NCBI GenBank assembly: GCA_037957365.1
Contig: JARHVA010000593.1
Span: forward strand, 327,501 to 391,500
Reading direction: 5' to 3'
Length of the DNA: 64,000 nucleotides
Source of the DNA: Torreya grandis
Taxonomy: Eukaryota > Streptophyta > Pinopsida > Cupressales > Taxaceae
Made by a program: the position numbers and the translations under genes. The notes under the pieces are model-generated. The model did no database searches and was not told where the DNA came from. It saw only the letters and a program-made list of their open reading frames with translations. This document shows positions 32,222 through 43,000 of this stretch, one piece after another (the first letter of the stretch is position 1; each line of letters begins with the position of its first letter).

Positions 32222-32360
32222 GCAGACTGCTCCCTCGAAGGACAGCTGCACTATCATTGCTGTAATTAATAGACTGCTCCCTCGAAGGACAGCTATTCAA
32301 AAGCCCTTATATTACACAAAAATCTAGACCACTCCCTCGAAGGATGGCTATGACTAATCT
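32222..32360 (+). repeat. Tandem hairpin unit CTGCTCCCTCGAAGGACAG, three copies (Tat1)
   Basis: Copies start at about 32225, 32272 and 32327. Each can fold as CTG.TCC against GGACAG around CTCGAA with one bulged base. The third is changed to CCACTCCCTCGAAGGATGG, which still pairs (CCA.TCC with GGATGG). Tat2 has three decayed copies at 44357-44490. Confidence 0.65.
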
Positions 32361-32380
32361 GGCAATAAATAGCACTATTT

Positions 32381-32467
32381 TAGAAGCTTCCCACATTGAT
32401 CAGCTTCACAACTTGACCACCAAGCAAATGACATCTTTATGCAGGCTTCCCGCATTGATCAGTCTGC
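32381..32467 (+). ncRNA. Two constant-loop hairpins with covarying stems (Tat1)
   Basis: Hairpin 1 is GAAGCT (32383-32388) with AGCTTC (32402-32407). Hairpin 2 is GCAGGCT (32441-32447) with AGTCTGC (32461-32467). The loops are nearly identical (TCCCACATTGATC and TCCCGCATTGATC) although the stems differ. In Tat2 hairpin 2 has GTAGACT with AGTCTAC, so paired bases changed together. Confidence 0.6.
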
Positions 32468-33107
32468 GCCAAAAAAAAAAAAAAAAAAAAACAAAGAGTC
32501 ATGGACTTGACTTATAGTTGTCTCAGGGTCTCCTATAAAAAGGGGCATAGTTATCTCTACTCTTAAAATGGGTTACCCTCTTTCCTCCTCCTATCACCTG
32601 CTCAAGGGACTTCGAGCTCACTTTAATGTCGAAGTGATTCGATTACCGCTCTAACATAACTATGGTCAATGACGTCACGCATGAATGGGGCTCTTGGTTC
32701 TCATAACCCTTATCTATGCTATCTTTTTGGTCCTTGTCAATGAAAGAGCAATATGCTTTTCACTTCTTCTGCACTTTGGTCACATTCGCCTTCATCACTT
32801 GTCAATCAACTCAACCTGTTCCCCCTAGTTTCTATGGATACCAATACACATGGAAACTATCGACCTGCTGCAATTTATGTTAAGCATAAACCAATACTTG
32901 CTGAAGCATAAATAAACCTCAATTCATTTTTAGCATACATCCATCACAAATATGGAATATTGCTAGGGATGAAAAACCCCTCAACCAATGTTGCAGAATA
33001 CACCATTTGGAAAAGGCTGCAACATCTTTTCCCTTCATCATTTCATCATGACCGAGACCAATCTATCAACCATTTTTGACCACCTGTCTACCACTCGGAT
33101 CCTTTGT

Positions 33108-33430
33108 CTGAACTACATTGGTCTGAGGCCCTTCCACAGGGGCTATGTAGGCAGCACTCAGATGACATGACTGTCTTCTGGGGTTAGCTCGACCATTCTC
33201 ATTTGTTCATCTCTCTGATGAACAAACCTTCTTTCCTTCTTTTAACCATAACCTTGCCCTTGACCACGACCAATTTTATCCCTTTGACCCTCCCTCCCTT
33301 CTCGGGAGAACTACATTGGCCTGAGGCCCTATCACATGGGCTATGTAGGCAGCACTCAGTTGACATGGGGTCTTATGGGGTTAGCTCAGCCACATCCTTT
33401 CATCCATTCCTCCCCTCGACCACTAAGCAT
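33108..33430 (+). repeat. Tandem module of about 195 nt, two copies (Tat1)
   Basis: Copies begin with GAACTACATTGG at 33110 and 33308. In each, CTACAT pairs with ATGTAG around GCCC...GGGC, and a CTGAG inside can pair with a CTCAG just outside, a possible pseudoknot (33123-33127 with 33157-33161; 33321-33325 with 33355-33359). Copy 1 also has a 10-bp hairpin TTTGTTCATC/GATGAACAAA (33202-33226), missing from copy 2. Tat2 has three copies. Confidence 0.7.
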
Positions 33431-33962
33431 TGGAGATCATGCCTATCTCCTCCAACCATTAGAGATCATACCTATCTCCTCCGACCTCGACCACTTCCAA
33501 GACATTGTTGCCTTGGTTGTTTTTGCATGTATGCTACCTCATGACTGGTTAGCAGAATTATGCGCAGACCTTTTTGGACCCTCACAAGTATAGGATCGCA
33601 AGCCAGTTGATCCACACTACTTGTGACTTTTTCGTGTTTCTAGGAGCACTTCCTGAGCCCGGGATACCTAGAACGCGACGACCCATTTGGAGCTTCAGCT
33701 TAGATTGAATAACCCGATCAGCAGACGACTAACTGCTGGGGCCCAGTTATCTCAATTTTGGCACTCCTCGACCCTTAACCTGCGACACTTTGACCTAACC
33801 ATCTTGTGCAGTGGTATGCGCACAATCACAACTTTTTCAGCGTTCACCCTCACCCCTTTTTCATCCACTCTTTGTCAAATCAGCACCCGATTCCCGGTTC
33901 CCTTCCCTCGCCTCCTGCTTTGAGGGGGAATACCTTATCCATAATCGGGGCAATCCGCTTCC

Positions 33963-34085
33963 TATTTTTGTCTTGCAGTTCATTCGAACAACCAACAAGA
34001 CAAAATCAACCTTATCCCTCACCTGGGGCAATCACTCATATTTTTGTCTTGCAGTGCATCCAGAACAACCAACAAGACAAAAAGG
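33963..34085 (+). repeat. Duplicated hairpin before the polypurine tract (Tat1)
   Basis: TTTTGTCTTG (33966-33975) pairs with CAAGACAAAA (33996-34005), and again at 34042-34051 with 34073-34082, 76 bases on. Loops of about 20 nt share CAG, CAT and GAACAACCAA. The second hairpin merges directly into the polypurine tract. Tat2 has the same pair at 46336-46455. Confidence 0.75.
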
Positions 34086-34091
34086 GGCAAA
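34079..34091 (+). promoter_or_regulatory. Tat1 polypurine tract
   Basis: AAAAAGGGGCAAA lies immediately before the 3' LTR, the expected priming site for plus-strand synthesis. Tat2 has AAAAAGGGGTAAA. Confidence 0.85.
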
Positions 34092-35401
34092 TGTAGACAT
34101 CGAAATCGTGTCAACTCCCCTGGTCATTCCCCGTCTTATTCTTCTTCGCCTATTTAACCCTTGTCGATCACTTATTCCACCAACCTTGACCCTGGCAGCA
34201 TGTAAAAATGAGCATAGAGCTAAAGCTAGACTCTATCCCCATTGTGCATCTGCCGACGACGGTCTTTTCTCGGTCGATGTCACCGACATCGGTCACTTAT
34301 CAGCCGACATCGGCAATCCTACCGACATCGGTCACCTTACCGTTATCCGTTATCAGTTGTCATTCAGTTTCCCAAACGGTTATCGAACCGTCTCTCGAAC
34401 CGTCCCTGGCCATCATCAGCATCCGCCGATCAATCCCGAAGGCTAATCAACCATTTTTCGAATCAAACCAATCAATCATTCAATCGACCTCTGAAATCTA
34501 ACATCCACAGACTCTGGCAATCAACACTCTCGCGATCAACCAACTCTAGCATCAACCAATCTGCATTCGCTTCAATTCGACACTGCACAGACAACTTCAA
34601 CTATGGCTTTCATCACGTCTTCTGACAGGGAAGTGTTTTCTCTATTTATTTTCATTTCTTTCTGATTATTCTTTGTTCATTATTTCTATCATCCTGAATC
34701 TTCAAACCACAGACCCAAGTTTTGAATCTCTCCTTTACATCCCTGCCCACTACCCCAATCTATAACTCTGTCCAGACTCGACTAAAACCCCCAGACTCTG
34801 TCCAAACCTGACCTTACCTTGCCCAGACCCTGTCCTGACCTTATCTCGATTCTATCAGACCCTGTCCCGACCCTGTCAAGACCCTGTCCCGACTCTCCCA
34901 GGCCTTCTGCAACTCATCCAGAACCTGTCTTGACCGATGCTGGTCACTGCCCCGATCGACGACGGCACCTCAACCGACGTCGGCACCTTCCCAGACCGAC
35001 GCCGGCACCACAGAGACCGACACCGGTGACTGTGTAGAACAATGCCTCATTATCAGGTATGCATCTTTATTTTCTATCATTTATTTCTGTCATTTTATCT
35101 TTTATTATCTACTTTCATCCAATATTCTATTTTTTTATCAGTGGGTTGATATCCTTCTAGGAAGTCTTCGAACTTCCGGGATCGGGCGTTCGCCTGACAG
35201 CCCACCATATCTTTGACTAATGTTTTTCTGTGTTTCAGCCTTTTCTTCTTTGCAGGTGTCATTCCTCCACAGCCAAAGAGGAGAATCTTCAAACGTCTAA
35301 TTTCGGTGCGCATGACTCTATCAGGTATCTTCTAGCCTTGACCATTTCTTTTAGTTTCTTATTTCTTCTTTGAATGTAGAAAGCAATTTTGCATAGAAAC
35401 A
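34092..35401 (+). repeat. Tat1 3' LTR
   Basis: TGTAGACATC to GAAACA, followed by the target duplication GTTCC at 35402-35406. It contains the same GACGTCGG clusters (34255-34330, 34930-35035) and the three-way-junction candidate. The strong donor of the 5' LTR copy (GTAAGT) is GGAAGT here. Confidence 0.95.
35141..35205 (+). ncRNA. Three-way-junction RNA element, Tat1 3' LTR
   Basis: Same fold as at 22565-22629. One base differs: AGGAT has become GGGAT, turning the closing pair with ATCCT into a G-U pair, so the arm is kept. Confidence 0.6.
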
Positions 35402-35406
35402 GTTCC

Positions 35407-37567
35407 ACCCAAACTTTGAAAACCATTACAAACATCATTTTGATTATCTTTATTTTAGTTGTAGGAGCAAAAGTCTCCTCATAGTTTACACCTTTTTGAA
35501 CATATATCTTTACTACAAGTCTTGCCTTATTATTTTTTATACTATTATTTGATTTATATTTTGTCTTAAATAACCATGTGAATCTTATAGGATTTTTACT
35601 TGGTGTAAGATCAACAAGCTACCATGTGTCATTATTGATGCGATACTAATATTCTACATCCATGGCATTTTTCCAAGGTTTGGACTCTAGAGCTTCACAA
35701 ACTATGGAGGGCTCAAATATATTTGAAACTATGCTCATTAAGGCCAGATTTACGTCTACATGAGCCATAATATAAGTCCTCAATATTGTATATTAAGTGT
35801 TTTTAGGTCCATCTAGTTTTGAAATGCAAATTATACTTATATACCATTTAGGCATACATTGATTAGTAGTTGGTGGTGTTGGAGATTATGACTGACCATC
35901 ACCACTATTTTCATCTAGAAAGTTTACATGTCTGATGCATGTATTAGATGTTTGTGTGAAAGATTAACTAATTTCATTTTTATCATCAAACACTACATCC
36001 ATACTAATAAGTATCTTCAGCCTCTAAATCAATGAGCCAATATGATTTTGACTCATTATTATATCCTAAAAAAATGCATTCCTAGGTTTTCTTATCCAAC
36101 TTATTCCTTTTCTTATTTGGGACATGCATGTATGACTTACAACAAAAAAATTGAATATGAGATACTTTCAACTTCTTCCTAGTCTATGTTTTCTATGATG
36201 TAATTTCATCAACAACTTTGGTGGGTGACCTATTTAGTAATTATATGGTTGTGAGACACACTTCTACCCAGTATGAATGAGGCAATTATGCATCCTCAAC
36301 CATGATTCAAATCATCTCTATAATGACATGGTTATGCATTTCTACAACACCATTCTGATGTGGTGTATAAGTATTAATTTATTGATGATGTATTCTATGC
36401 TCTACATGGTATGTAGTGAAATTTTCACTGGTGTATTCCTCCCCATGATCTGAGTAGAGGGCCTTAATTTTATGACTAGTTTATTTTTGAATAGAGGCCT
36501 TAAATTCTTTGAAGTCTTGGAATGTTGGATATTTAGTTTTTAACAAGGAAACCCACATCTTTCAGGAATGATCATCAACAAATATTTCACAATACTTATA
36601 CCCTTTTTGGCTAGGAGTCATAATCTACACAATTTGGTGTGCACCAAATCTATTGGATAAGGATACCGATATTCACTTTTGCCAAAAGGAGCTCTTTGTT
36701 GCTTTCTAGATAAGAAACTAGAATAGATATCATAAGATTGAATGTGGGAAGACATTTGACCATGTTGTGTCTACTTAATGCAAGAAAATACACATAATTC
36801 AAATTACCATGTATCTTTTATGCCATAGCTAATTTTTTTCCTTCACAACAAGCATCTAATGGTTATTGTGTACAAGATCAATCTAAAACATCTTTGCTAC
36901 ATTATAAGCTCATGTAATATTTATATATCCTTGAGACATGTTCTTTACAAGGTAAAACTTATCACCGTTCTTGTGATTAAACTCAACTTTGATATTATTA
37001 TCAGGATGTTAATTTATAGGTAACAAGTTCATAGTGAGTCCTAGGATATACATGACATATGTGATCTTGGTAGTGCAGTGATCAATCTATAAAGAAACAT
37101 CACCTTGACCTTAAATAGTGTATGATAAGTCATCACCAAGAGAAACATTACCTTGAGATCTTGACTGGTGTAAAGTGGAAAACCATTATTTTGTCCTTTC
37201 ATGTGCCTTATGCACCATAATCAACATACCAGACATAATTTAAAGAACAAGGTTCCTTATATGTCTATGTAGTAAATATGTGATCATCTTATAAAGAATG
37301 AACATCCTCAATAACATTCCCAAACTATTATTTCTTCTTCCATTAATTTTTAGAATGGGGTTTTGGCTTTGGTGATTGAGGTGGATTATATGAAGTGAGA
37401 TTCTTATTGGAGGATCCTTGTGCGAATCCATTATACCAACAATATTTGAGGTCATGCCTTATCTTTCCATAAATAAGACAAACCTTCTATATACAAGATT
37501 TGTTTCCCTATTGGTGTTTTTGGTTGTTCTACTTAGGGTTCTATTTAGAAGCCTTCATGGACTTCTT
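35407..37567 (-). pseudogene. Copia A integrase, protease, zinc knuckle and start of RT
   Basis: Read on the minus strand from 37567 down: a zinc knuckle remnant CLIYGKIRHDLKYC (about 37440-37480, second Cys changed); the protease motif WYVDYGA (about 37225, the Ser of DSGA changed to Tyr); integrase core LYSDHGEEYTS (about 36430-36460) and TPHQNGVVEMH (about 36330-36365); then NRSPTKVVDE and FLGYNNESKSYW of the integrase C-terminus. The RT start (35402-35660) reads KNAMDVEY and KARLVVKIYVQKGVNYEETF. Many stops. Tat2 sits upstream in gag, Tat1 downstream in RT. Confidence 0.8.
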
Positions 37568-37572
37568 CCCTT
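37568..37572. repeat. Probable Tat2 target-site duplication (left)
   Basis: CCCTT here and CCATT at 47834-47838 match at four of five bases, directly outside the two Tat2 LTRs. Confidence 0.65.
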
Positions 37573-38903
37573 TGTAGACACCAAAATCGTGTCTACTCCT
37601 TGGTCGACTCCCTCTTAGTCCCTTTCGAACTTCACCATGCATAACCTATGTTTTTATTAATTTAAAATACCTATTTTAAATTAATAATTCCCCTTCTTGA
37701 CACCTCACCTCACCTTGGATGCCTCTCTTTAGATGCCTCCCTCACCCCATGCCAAATCTTAATTACTTAAACCCTATTTCATTCCTCCCACTAGCCTCTC
37801 GCACTCATTTAATCCGCCTTCGACCATTTTCCAATGACCAGCTGACCTCGGTAGATGGAAGAACGGGCAAAAGGCTATTGTTAGCCTTTTTTCCTATTCT
37901 TTGGCTATCGACATTGGTCAGTAGTCAGCCGACGTCAGTGGTTTCACCAACGTTGGTTGCCTTAAAACTACATTCTGCACCTGGAATGTTGATCTTCAAT
38001 CTTCAATCTTTGATCTTCTTGGCCCAAACTTGAATTCTTTCTCTCCCAAAATTTGACATCTCTCTCTTTCCCTCTCTCCCAGATGCACAACAAGCATCAC
38101 AGGCTACAGGCATTCTACAAAAATAGCTCCATACTTTGGGTTAAAGACATTGCAAGTACATCAGCTGCATCAACAACAAGTCTTCTACACTCCTTCAGCA
38201 TATCAAAGCTAAGTATCTCTTCTGCCCTTTCATTTTTAGTAGTTTAAAAAGCATCAGTAATTAGTTCTCTTTTTCTAAGCACTGTAGACTAGACCCAGCT
38301 ATCAATCAGACCATCCCTGACTGTCTTCCTAGAGAGGCTGAGAAGCCTTCCTCACACCCTTGCCCCTTTTTGACACCCTGTCTCTTACCTGACTCCTTCC
38401 TTAGACCTTATTTGTCTCCCTGCAACCCTGCATAGACCCCTTAAACCCATAGAGTCTCTCTATCAACCACAAACTTTCTCTAAGAACCATCCAAAGACTA
38501 CTGCCTCCATCAACGTCGGCAGACTTAACAAACCGATGTTGGTAGACTAACCAATGTCGACGACTATGGAAGACCGATAGCATAATACAGGTATGTATTA
38601 TCTCTACTTCTTGTGTTTATCCTTTCACCATTTCTCTTTATCAACAAGTGGATTGTCATCCCTCAAAGAAGTCTTTGCACTTTTGGGACCAAGCTTTACT
38701 TGGCAATCCACCATATGTCTGTCTAACACTTTCTTTGTCTAAGTCTTCTTATCTATAGGTGTCATCCTCCACAGCCAAAGAGGAGTCCCTTCAATGTCTG
38801 GATAACAGTGCACAAAATTCACCTGGGTACATACAAACCCCTGACCATTATCTTAGTTTCTTACTTCTTTTGAATGTAAAAAAGTGAAAAATGGTTGGAA
38901 ACA
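37573..38903 (+). repeat. Tat2 5' LTR
   Basis: TGTAGACACC to TGGAAACA. It matches 46464-47833 closely. GACGTCGG-type motifs lie at about 37905-37960 and 38505-38580, many with CG changed to TG or CA. Confidence 0.95.
38648..38711 (+). ncRNA. Three-way-junction RNA element, Tat2 5' LTR
   Basis: Outer stem GTGGATTG (38648-38655) with CAATCCAC (38704-38711), all eight Watson-Crick. Arm 1 is TCCC with GGGA, the same 4-nt bulge position, then AGAAGT with ACTTTT. Arm 2 is CCAAG (38689-38693) with CTTGG (38699-38703). Compared with Tat1, bases on both sides of several pairs have changed together. Confidence 0.6.
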
Positions 38904-38906
38904 TTT

Positions 38907-38924
38907 TGGCACACCCAGTGGGAC
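38907..38924 (+). promoter_or_regulatory. Tat2 primer-binding site
   Basis: TGGCACACCCAGTGGGAC, two differences from the Tat1 site, three bases after the LTR. Confidence 0.75.
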
Positions 38925-40013
38925 ACTAGAAGTCTTTTCTTGGGTTCATACTTGTTCTTCTAAGACAACCATTCATATAGGTGCATTAGGTCTCTTCTTT
39001 CATCTTTTCCTTCTATCTCTTCTGAAAGACACTATTAGCAAAGTTAAAAAGAATCCTTCTTTTTTCTTTCTTTCTTGCATCTTAGACTAGTAAAAGTCAT
39101 ACTCTTCAACCTCTTCTCACTTGTCTGCATACAAACACACATTTCAATTTGGGCTTAAAATACATTGCATTTCATTTCTTCCTGAATGCATACTTAGCTC
39201 TCACATCTCATAATTAAAAATGCATCATGAATAAAGCATAGTCCACTTATGTTACACATCTAAATCACTATCACAAATCAAACATCTAAACTTACCTAAG
39301 ACAAGGTCCGACTAGGATTTCATCACCTAGCGGATACCTTACCCTCCCCGACAATCCCATTTGGACTTCACTACCAAGGGGAGAGCCCACTCTATTCTCT
39401 GGCAGAGTATAAACTCTAGGGAAAGTATATACTGGCTAAGTGACCCAGCTTATCACTGGACTCGTGAAGTGAGGGGAGCTCGCTCCTTAGCACCAGGCCA
39501 TGTACAAAACCTAACATAGATCTTGAGCATCAAAACTAACCTGAAACCAGCTTTAGACTACCTCTTTTAGGACCCGTTCTAAAAGCCAACTTCCCAAACA
39601 CACTCTAAGGCATAATCCAACATGATTCTAAAATTTGATTCTTAGGATTTAACGCTTAGGGTCTGCCTATCTCCATCTGTTTTTCTATTTTTATTTGGTT
39701 TTTCGAGCTAGTGAGGACATTTTCTTCTTTTTTTCTAAAAACCTTCAAATTCTCTAAGTTTCTAGAAAAACACAATAACTGACATCAGTTTTTCCTCCGA
39801 CGTCGGCCACTGTCTTCACCGACATCGGTTATCTAACCGACATTGGCAATATGTTCCACTGACATCAATTTTTCTACCGACGTCGATCACTGTCTAAATT
39901 TTTCTTCTCAAAAATAGCAAACTTAAAACTCAACTTTCTTGCTGTCCAACATCCATTCTGGTTTTTTGAGACTAAAAAACATAGTTTTTAGAACCTGAAC
40001 CTTTTTGCCTTGA
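38925..40013 (+). other. Tat2 untranslated leader
   Basis: It contains the block conserved with Tat1 (39297-39506, ending GAAGTGAGGGGAGCT and CTCCTTAGCACCAGGCC) and, at 39781-39900, three 40-bp repeats with GACGTCGG motifs. No coding sense until the ATG at 40014. Confidence 0.65.
39781..39900 (+). repeat. Three 40-bp repeats carrying GACGTCGG motifs (Tat2 leader)
   Basis: Units begin with GACATC at 39781, 39821 and 39861, and each contains a second motif 18 bases later (39799, 39839, 39879), so motifs alternate at 18 and 22 bases. CCGACGTCGG is intact at 39797; the others have CG changed to CA, as from loss of methylated cytosine, or nearby changes. Confidence 0.75.
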
Positions 40014-43000
40014 ATGGTTTTGACACGTAGTCAAACCAAGACTCTTGTTGACCAAGCAAGGCAATAACTACTTCCACCTTCACCCTCCATAACAAGCCCC
40101 CTAATGGAGCATCATTTAGACATTGAGCATACTCCTGTCCAACCAACCCCGACTCGACCATCTATTGTTCTCAAAGGGGATCAAGACTTTGAAAGGTTCC
40201 TTGACCTTAATGTCAAGGCCCTTTAACACTATCTCACAAGAAGTTAAATGCGAGACTCTTTTGGCAACCCAATTTATGGTATGTTAACCTCCTTAGTTGA
40301 GATGACAGCCACATCAATAGCGTCCACAATTCAACATAGACAACCAAGCAGTTACTTCAACCAACAACCCAACCGTATCCAATCTTCAAAGTGTGGCTTC
40401 TCCTTCTATCTCTAGGCCCACTTCCATTGGGGCTTCAACCCCCCATCAACTGCAAACTATGCAACAAAGTTCTACACCCTTCCAAAACCTAGTTGTCTCC
40501 ATCCCGCCTACTCTTGCATCCATCAACACAAGAGTAACTACCTACCCTTCAACAAGTGTTTCCACCCCTCAACCACCTATGGTAGCCCCTATTCAATTTG
40601 TGCCCTCTAACTCCATGGCATAAGTCCCATTGGCTTCAACATCCACCCTGATGACTAGTTACCTGTATGTTGCACCTATACAAGCGCAACCAACTATGTC
40701 ATACGCCCCTTTCAATACCTTCTAAATGCCCTACAACCTAGGGGGTGCTCCATCTACAAATCTGTCAACCAACTTAATCAAAATGTTGATGGATAAAATG
40801 TCTAATCTTGAGACCTCAATTTTGGGTTCAAAAAATTTCCTTTCATATGACCAAATTTGTAATGAACCCATCCATCCCTCAGTCCCAATCCATCCATATC
40901 CCAGTCAGTGGGAACTTCCTAAGTTTACTCACTTCTAGAGTAAGGAAGACCCATAGCAACATCTACGAGCATTCAAGCATGCTTGTTACCTCATAGCACA
41001 TGATGATGTGTTGTTACTACGCACATTTCCCATGTCACTTTCTGGTCTTGCCCTCGACTGGTATAGCTCTCTTACCAATCACTCTCTTTTCACATTCACC
41101 TAGCTAGCTCAACTTTTCCTTAACCACTTTTTGATCAATATCACCAAAAATGTCTCCATCACAGACCTCTACTCTATCAGACAGTTTGACGATGAATCAA
41201 TAGCCGATTTCATCACCCGTTGGAGAGGCTTAATCAATCAACTCTCCTTTTCCCTACCTCAACCTGAGCTCATCGATCTCTTTTCACGAGCATGTGCCAA
41301 GCACATCTCTTCTACTTTGTAATTCCAAACATTCCACACCTTTGACAAAGCTTTCACGATGGATAGGAAGCTTGAACTATGTGCCATCAAGGAAAATAAG
41401 GTCAAATTGCGTAATACTAACACAAAATCCAATGACCCTTCTTTGTCTAAACCTTCTTCTTCCCACTCCAAATCCAAGGAGTCGGCAAATGTTGTGGTCC
41501 TTAGGCCATCATCTTCAACAATAACTAACCAACCTCAACCTTCCACATCTCAAAGAATCACAAAACAATTCCAACAAAGATACATACAGCGTCGATACAC
41601 TCCATTAGGAGAGTCATACGCATCTGTGTTGGATAAACTTGTCAAACAGGGAATCCTCAATCTCTCCCAAATTCAACCACCCCCACAATTTGACCCTTCA
41701 AAAGCTATCCCTATGTGGTATAGGGAAAACAACTTTTGTCATTATCATCGTGTCAAAGGCCATGACATAAACAATTGCAAGACCTTCAAAAACATCATTC
41801 AAGACATGCTAGATAAAGGGGATCTTGTTTTGGATAACCCAAACGTGCCACCCAATCAAAACATCAACATCTTCAAATAACCTTTTCCAAGCCATCCCCC
41901 TATCCAAAACAATGTGCAACCCATGGCCGAGGACTCCCACGATCATAATATACGTATAATCAACACGGTCTCACCTCTCATGCCTAACCAACCTCTCTCA
42001 CCGTCTGAAGAGGTTAGCCCACCCATTGGTCCTTCACAAGTGGAAGAGTCTTCTTCCCCTATCTCTCTTTCACTGGTGGATGAACCTTCTACTCCTATTA
42101 GTTCTCCATCGAATTCCTTTATATTGGAGGATGCCTTGACCATACCGGTGCCACTAGCCTCACCTTCATCCTTCCTCTTACCCATGGAAGACCCCACCTT
42201 GCCTACTCCTCAACCACAAGTGGAAGGCACAATCATCCCTACACTCTACCCTCTTAAAGAGCCAAACTCTCCAATCCCTTCTCTATCGAGAGAGGAACTA
42301 GCCGCCTCACCCACCTCGACTGAAGAATATTCGATGAAGGTTGATTTGAACCTCACCCCTCACAATAGTAGTCCTCACACTAAACCAAAGAAGGCTACTA
42401 AACCCCATTATAGAAATTTTCTCCCACCATCACCATTGCCCTCTATTTTGGGCCCTCATCCTTCTACCATAATAGGAGTGCTTCCTACTCCGACACCCAA
42501 CAAAAACAAATCACTTCCATTACTACCAACATCTAACAAAAACATACCTCCTTCAAAACATCCAACGCCTCCTACCATGAAAGTGTCATCTACACATTTT
42601 GCCACACCACCAAACAAAAGGATGGTACAAAACACTCCCTTGACAATGTCTAAATAGAAGTTGTCAACTTTTACTGCAACACAATGTGTAGACCCATTAA
42701 CAAGTTCTTACACCTTACTGTTACACCAACTTTTGCAATCCTCTAACATCACTCTTCTGCCTATCAAACCATTTCAACCTCTCAGACCAAAACTGTCTTG
42801 GTTCAATGACACCAAAATTTGCCAATATCATCACACACCTAGGCATGACACTAAAAATTGTTGTGCCCTTAAGGTTGCCATCCGCCAATTCATGGAGAAA
42901 AACACCCCTCTTGTTGAGGATACTGTCGATAGACCTCCAACACCGTTTCATGTCTCCCAAATATTTTCACCGTCACACTCATCAACTCTCAGATCAAGGC

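Larger units (their letters stand above)
31972..34091 (+). other. Tat1 3' non-coding region with repeats and RNA-structure candidates
   Basis: No protein sense. It contains, in order: three copies of a GACTGCTCCCTCGAAGGACA-type unit (32222-32360), two constant-loop hairpins (32381-32467), a 21-A run (32471-32491), two copies of a unit of about 195 nt (33108-33430), two hairpins (33963-34085) and the polypurine tract. Tat2 keeps the same order. Long non-coding stretches after integrase are known in Tat/Ogre-type elements. Confidence 0.75.
21551..35401 (+). mobile_element. Tat1: full-length Tat-type Ty3/gypsy retrotransposon
   Basis: 13.85 kb with LTRs of about 1.3 kb, a perfect 5-bp target duplication, a primer site, long gag, protease, RT, RNase H, archaeal-type RNase H and integrase, a 2.1-kb structured 3' non-coding region and a polypurine tract. 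The extra RNase H between RNase H and integrase is the mark of the Tat lineage. It is the youngest-looking element in the window: long frames remain open and many CpG sites survive. Known defects are a frameshift near 25850, stops in the gag-PR linker, a T-run with a frame change near 28450, and at least five in-frame stops in the integrase region. Confidence 0.95.

Noticed and set aside
32471..32491. A run of 21 A as the poly(A) tail of a retroposed gene
   Set aside because: It lies inside the Tat1 3' non-coding region between conserved hairpins, with no gene upstream and no target duplication. It is a local homopolymer.
33108..33430. The tandem 3' modules or GACGTCGG arrays as a CRISPR array
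   Set aside because: Repeat lengths, spacing, plant retrotransposon context and similarity of the spacers exclude CRISPR.
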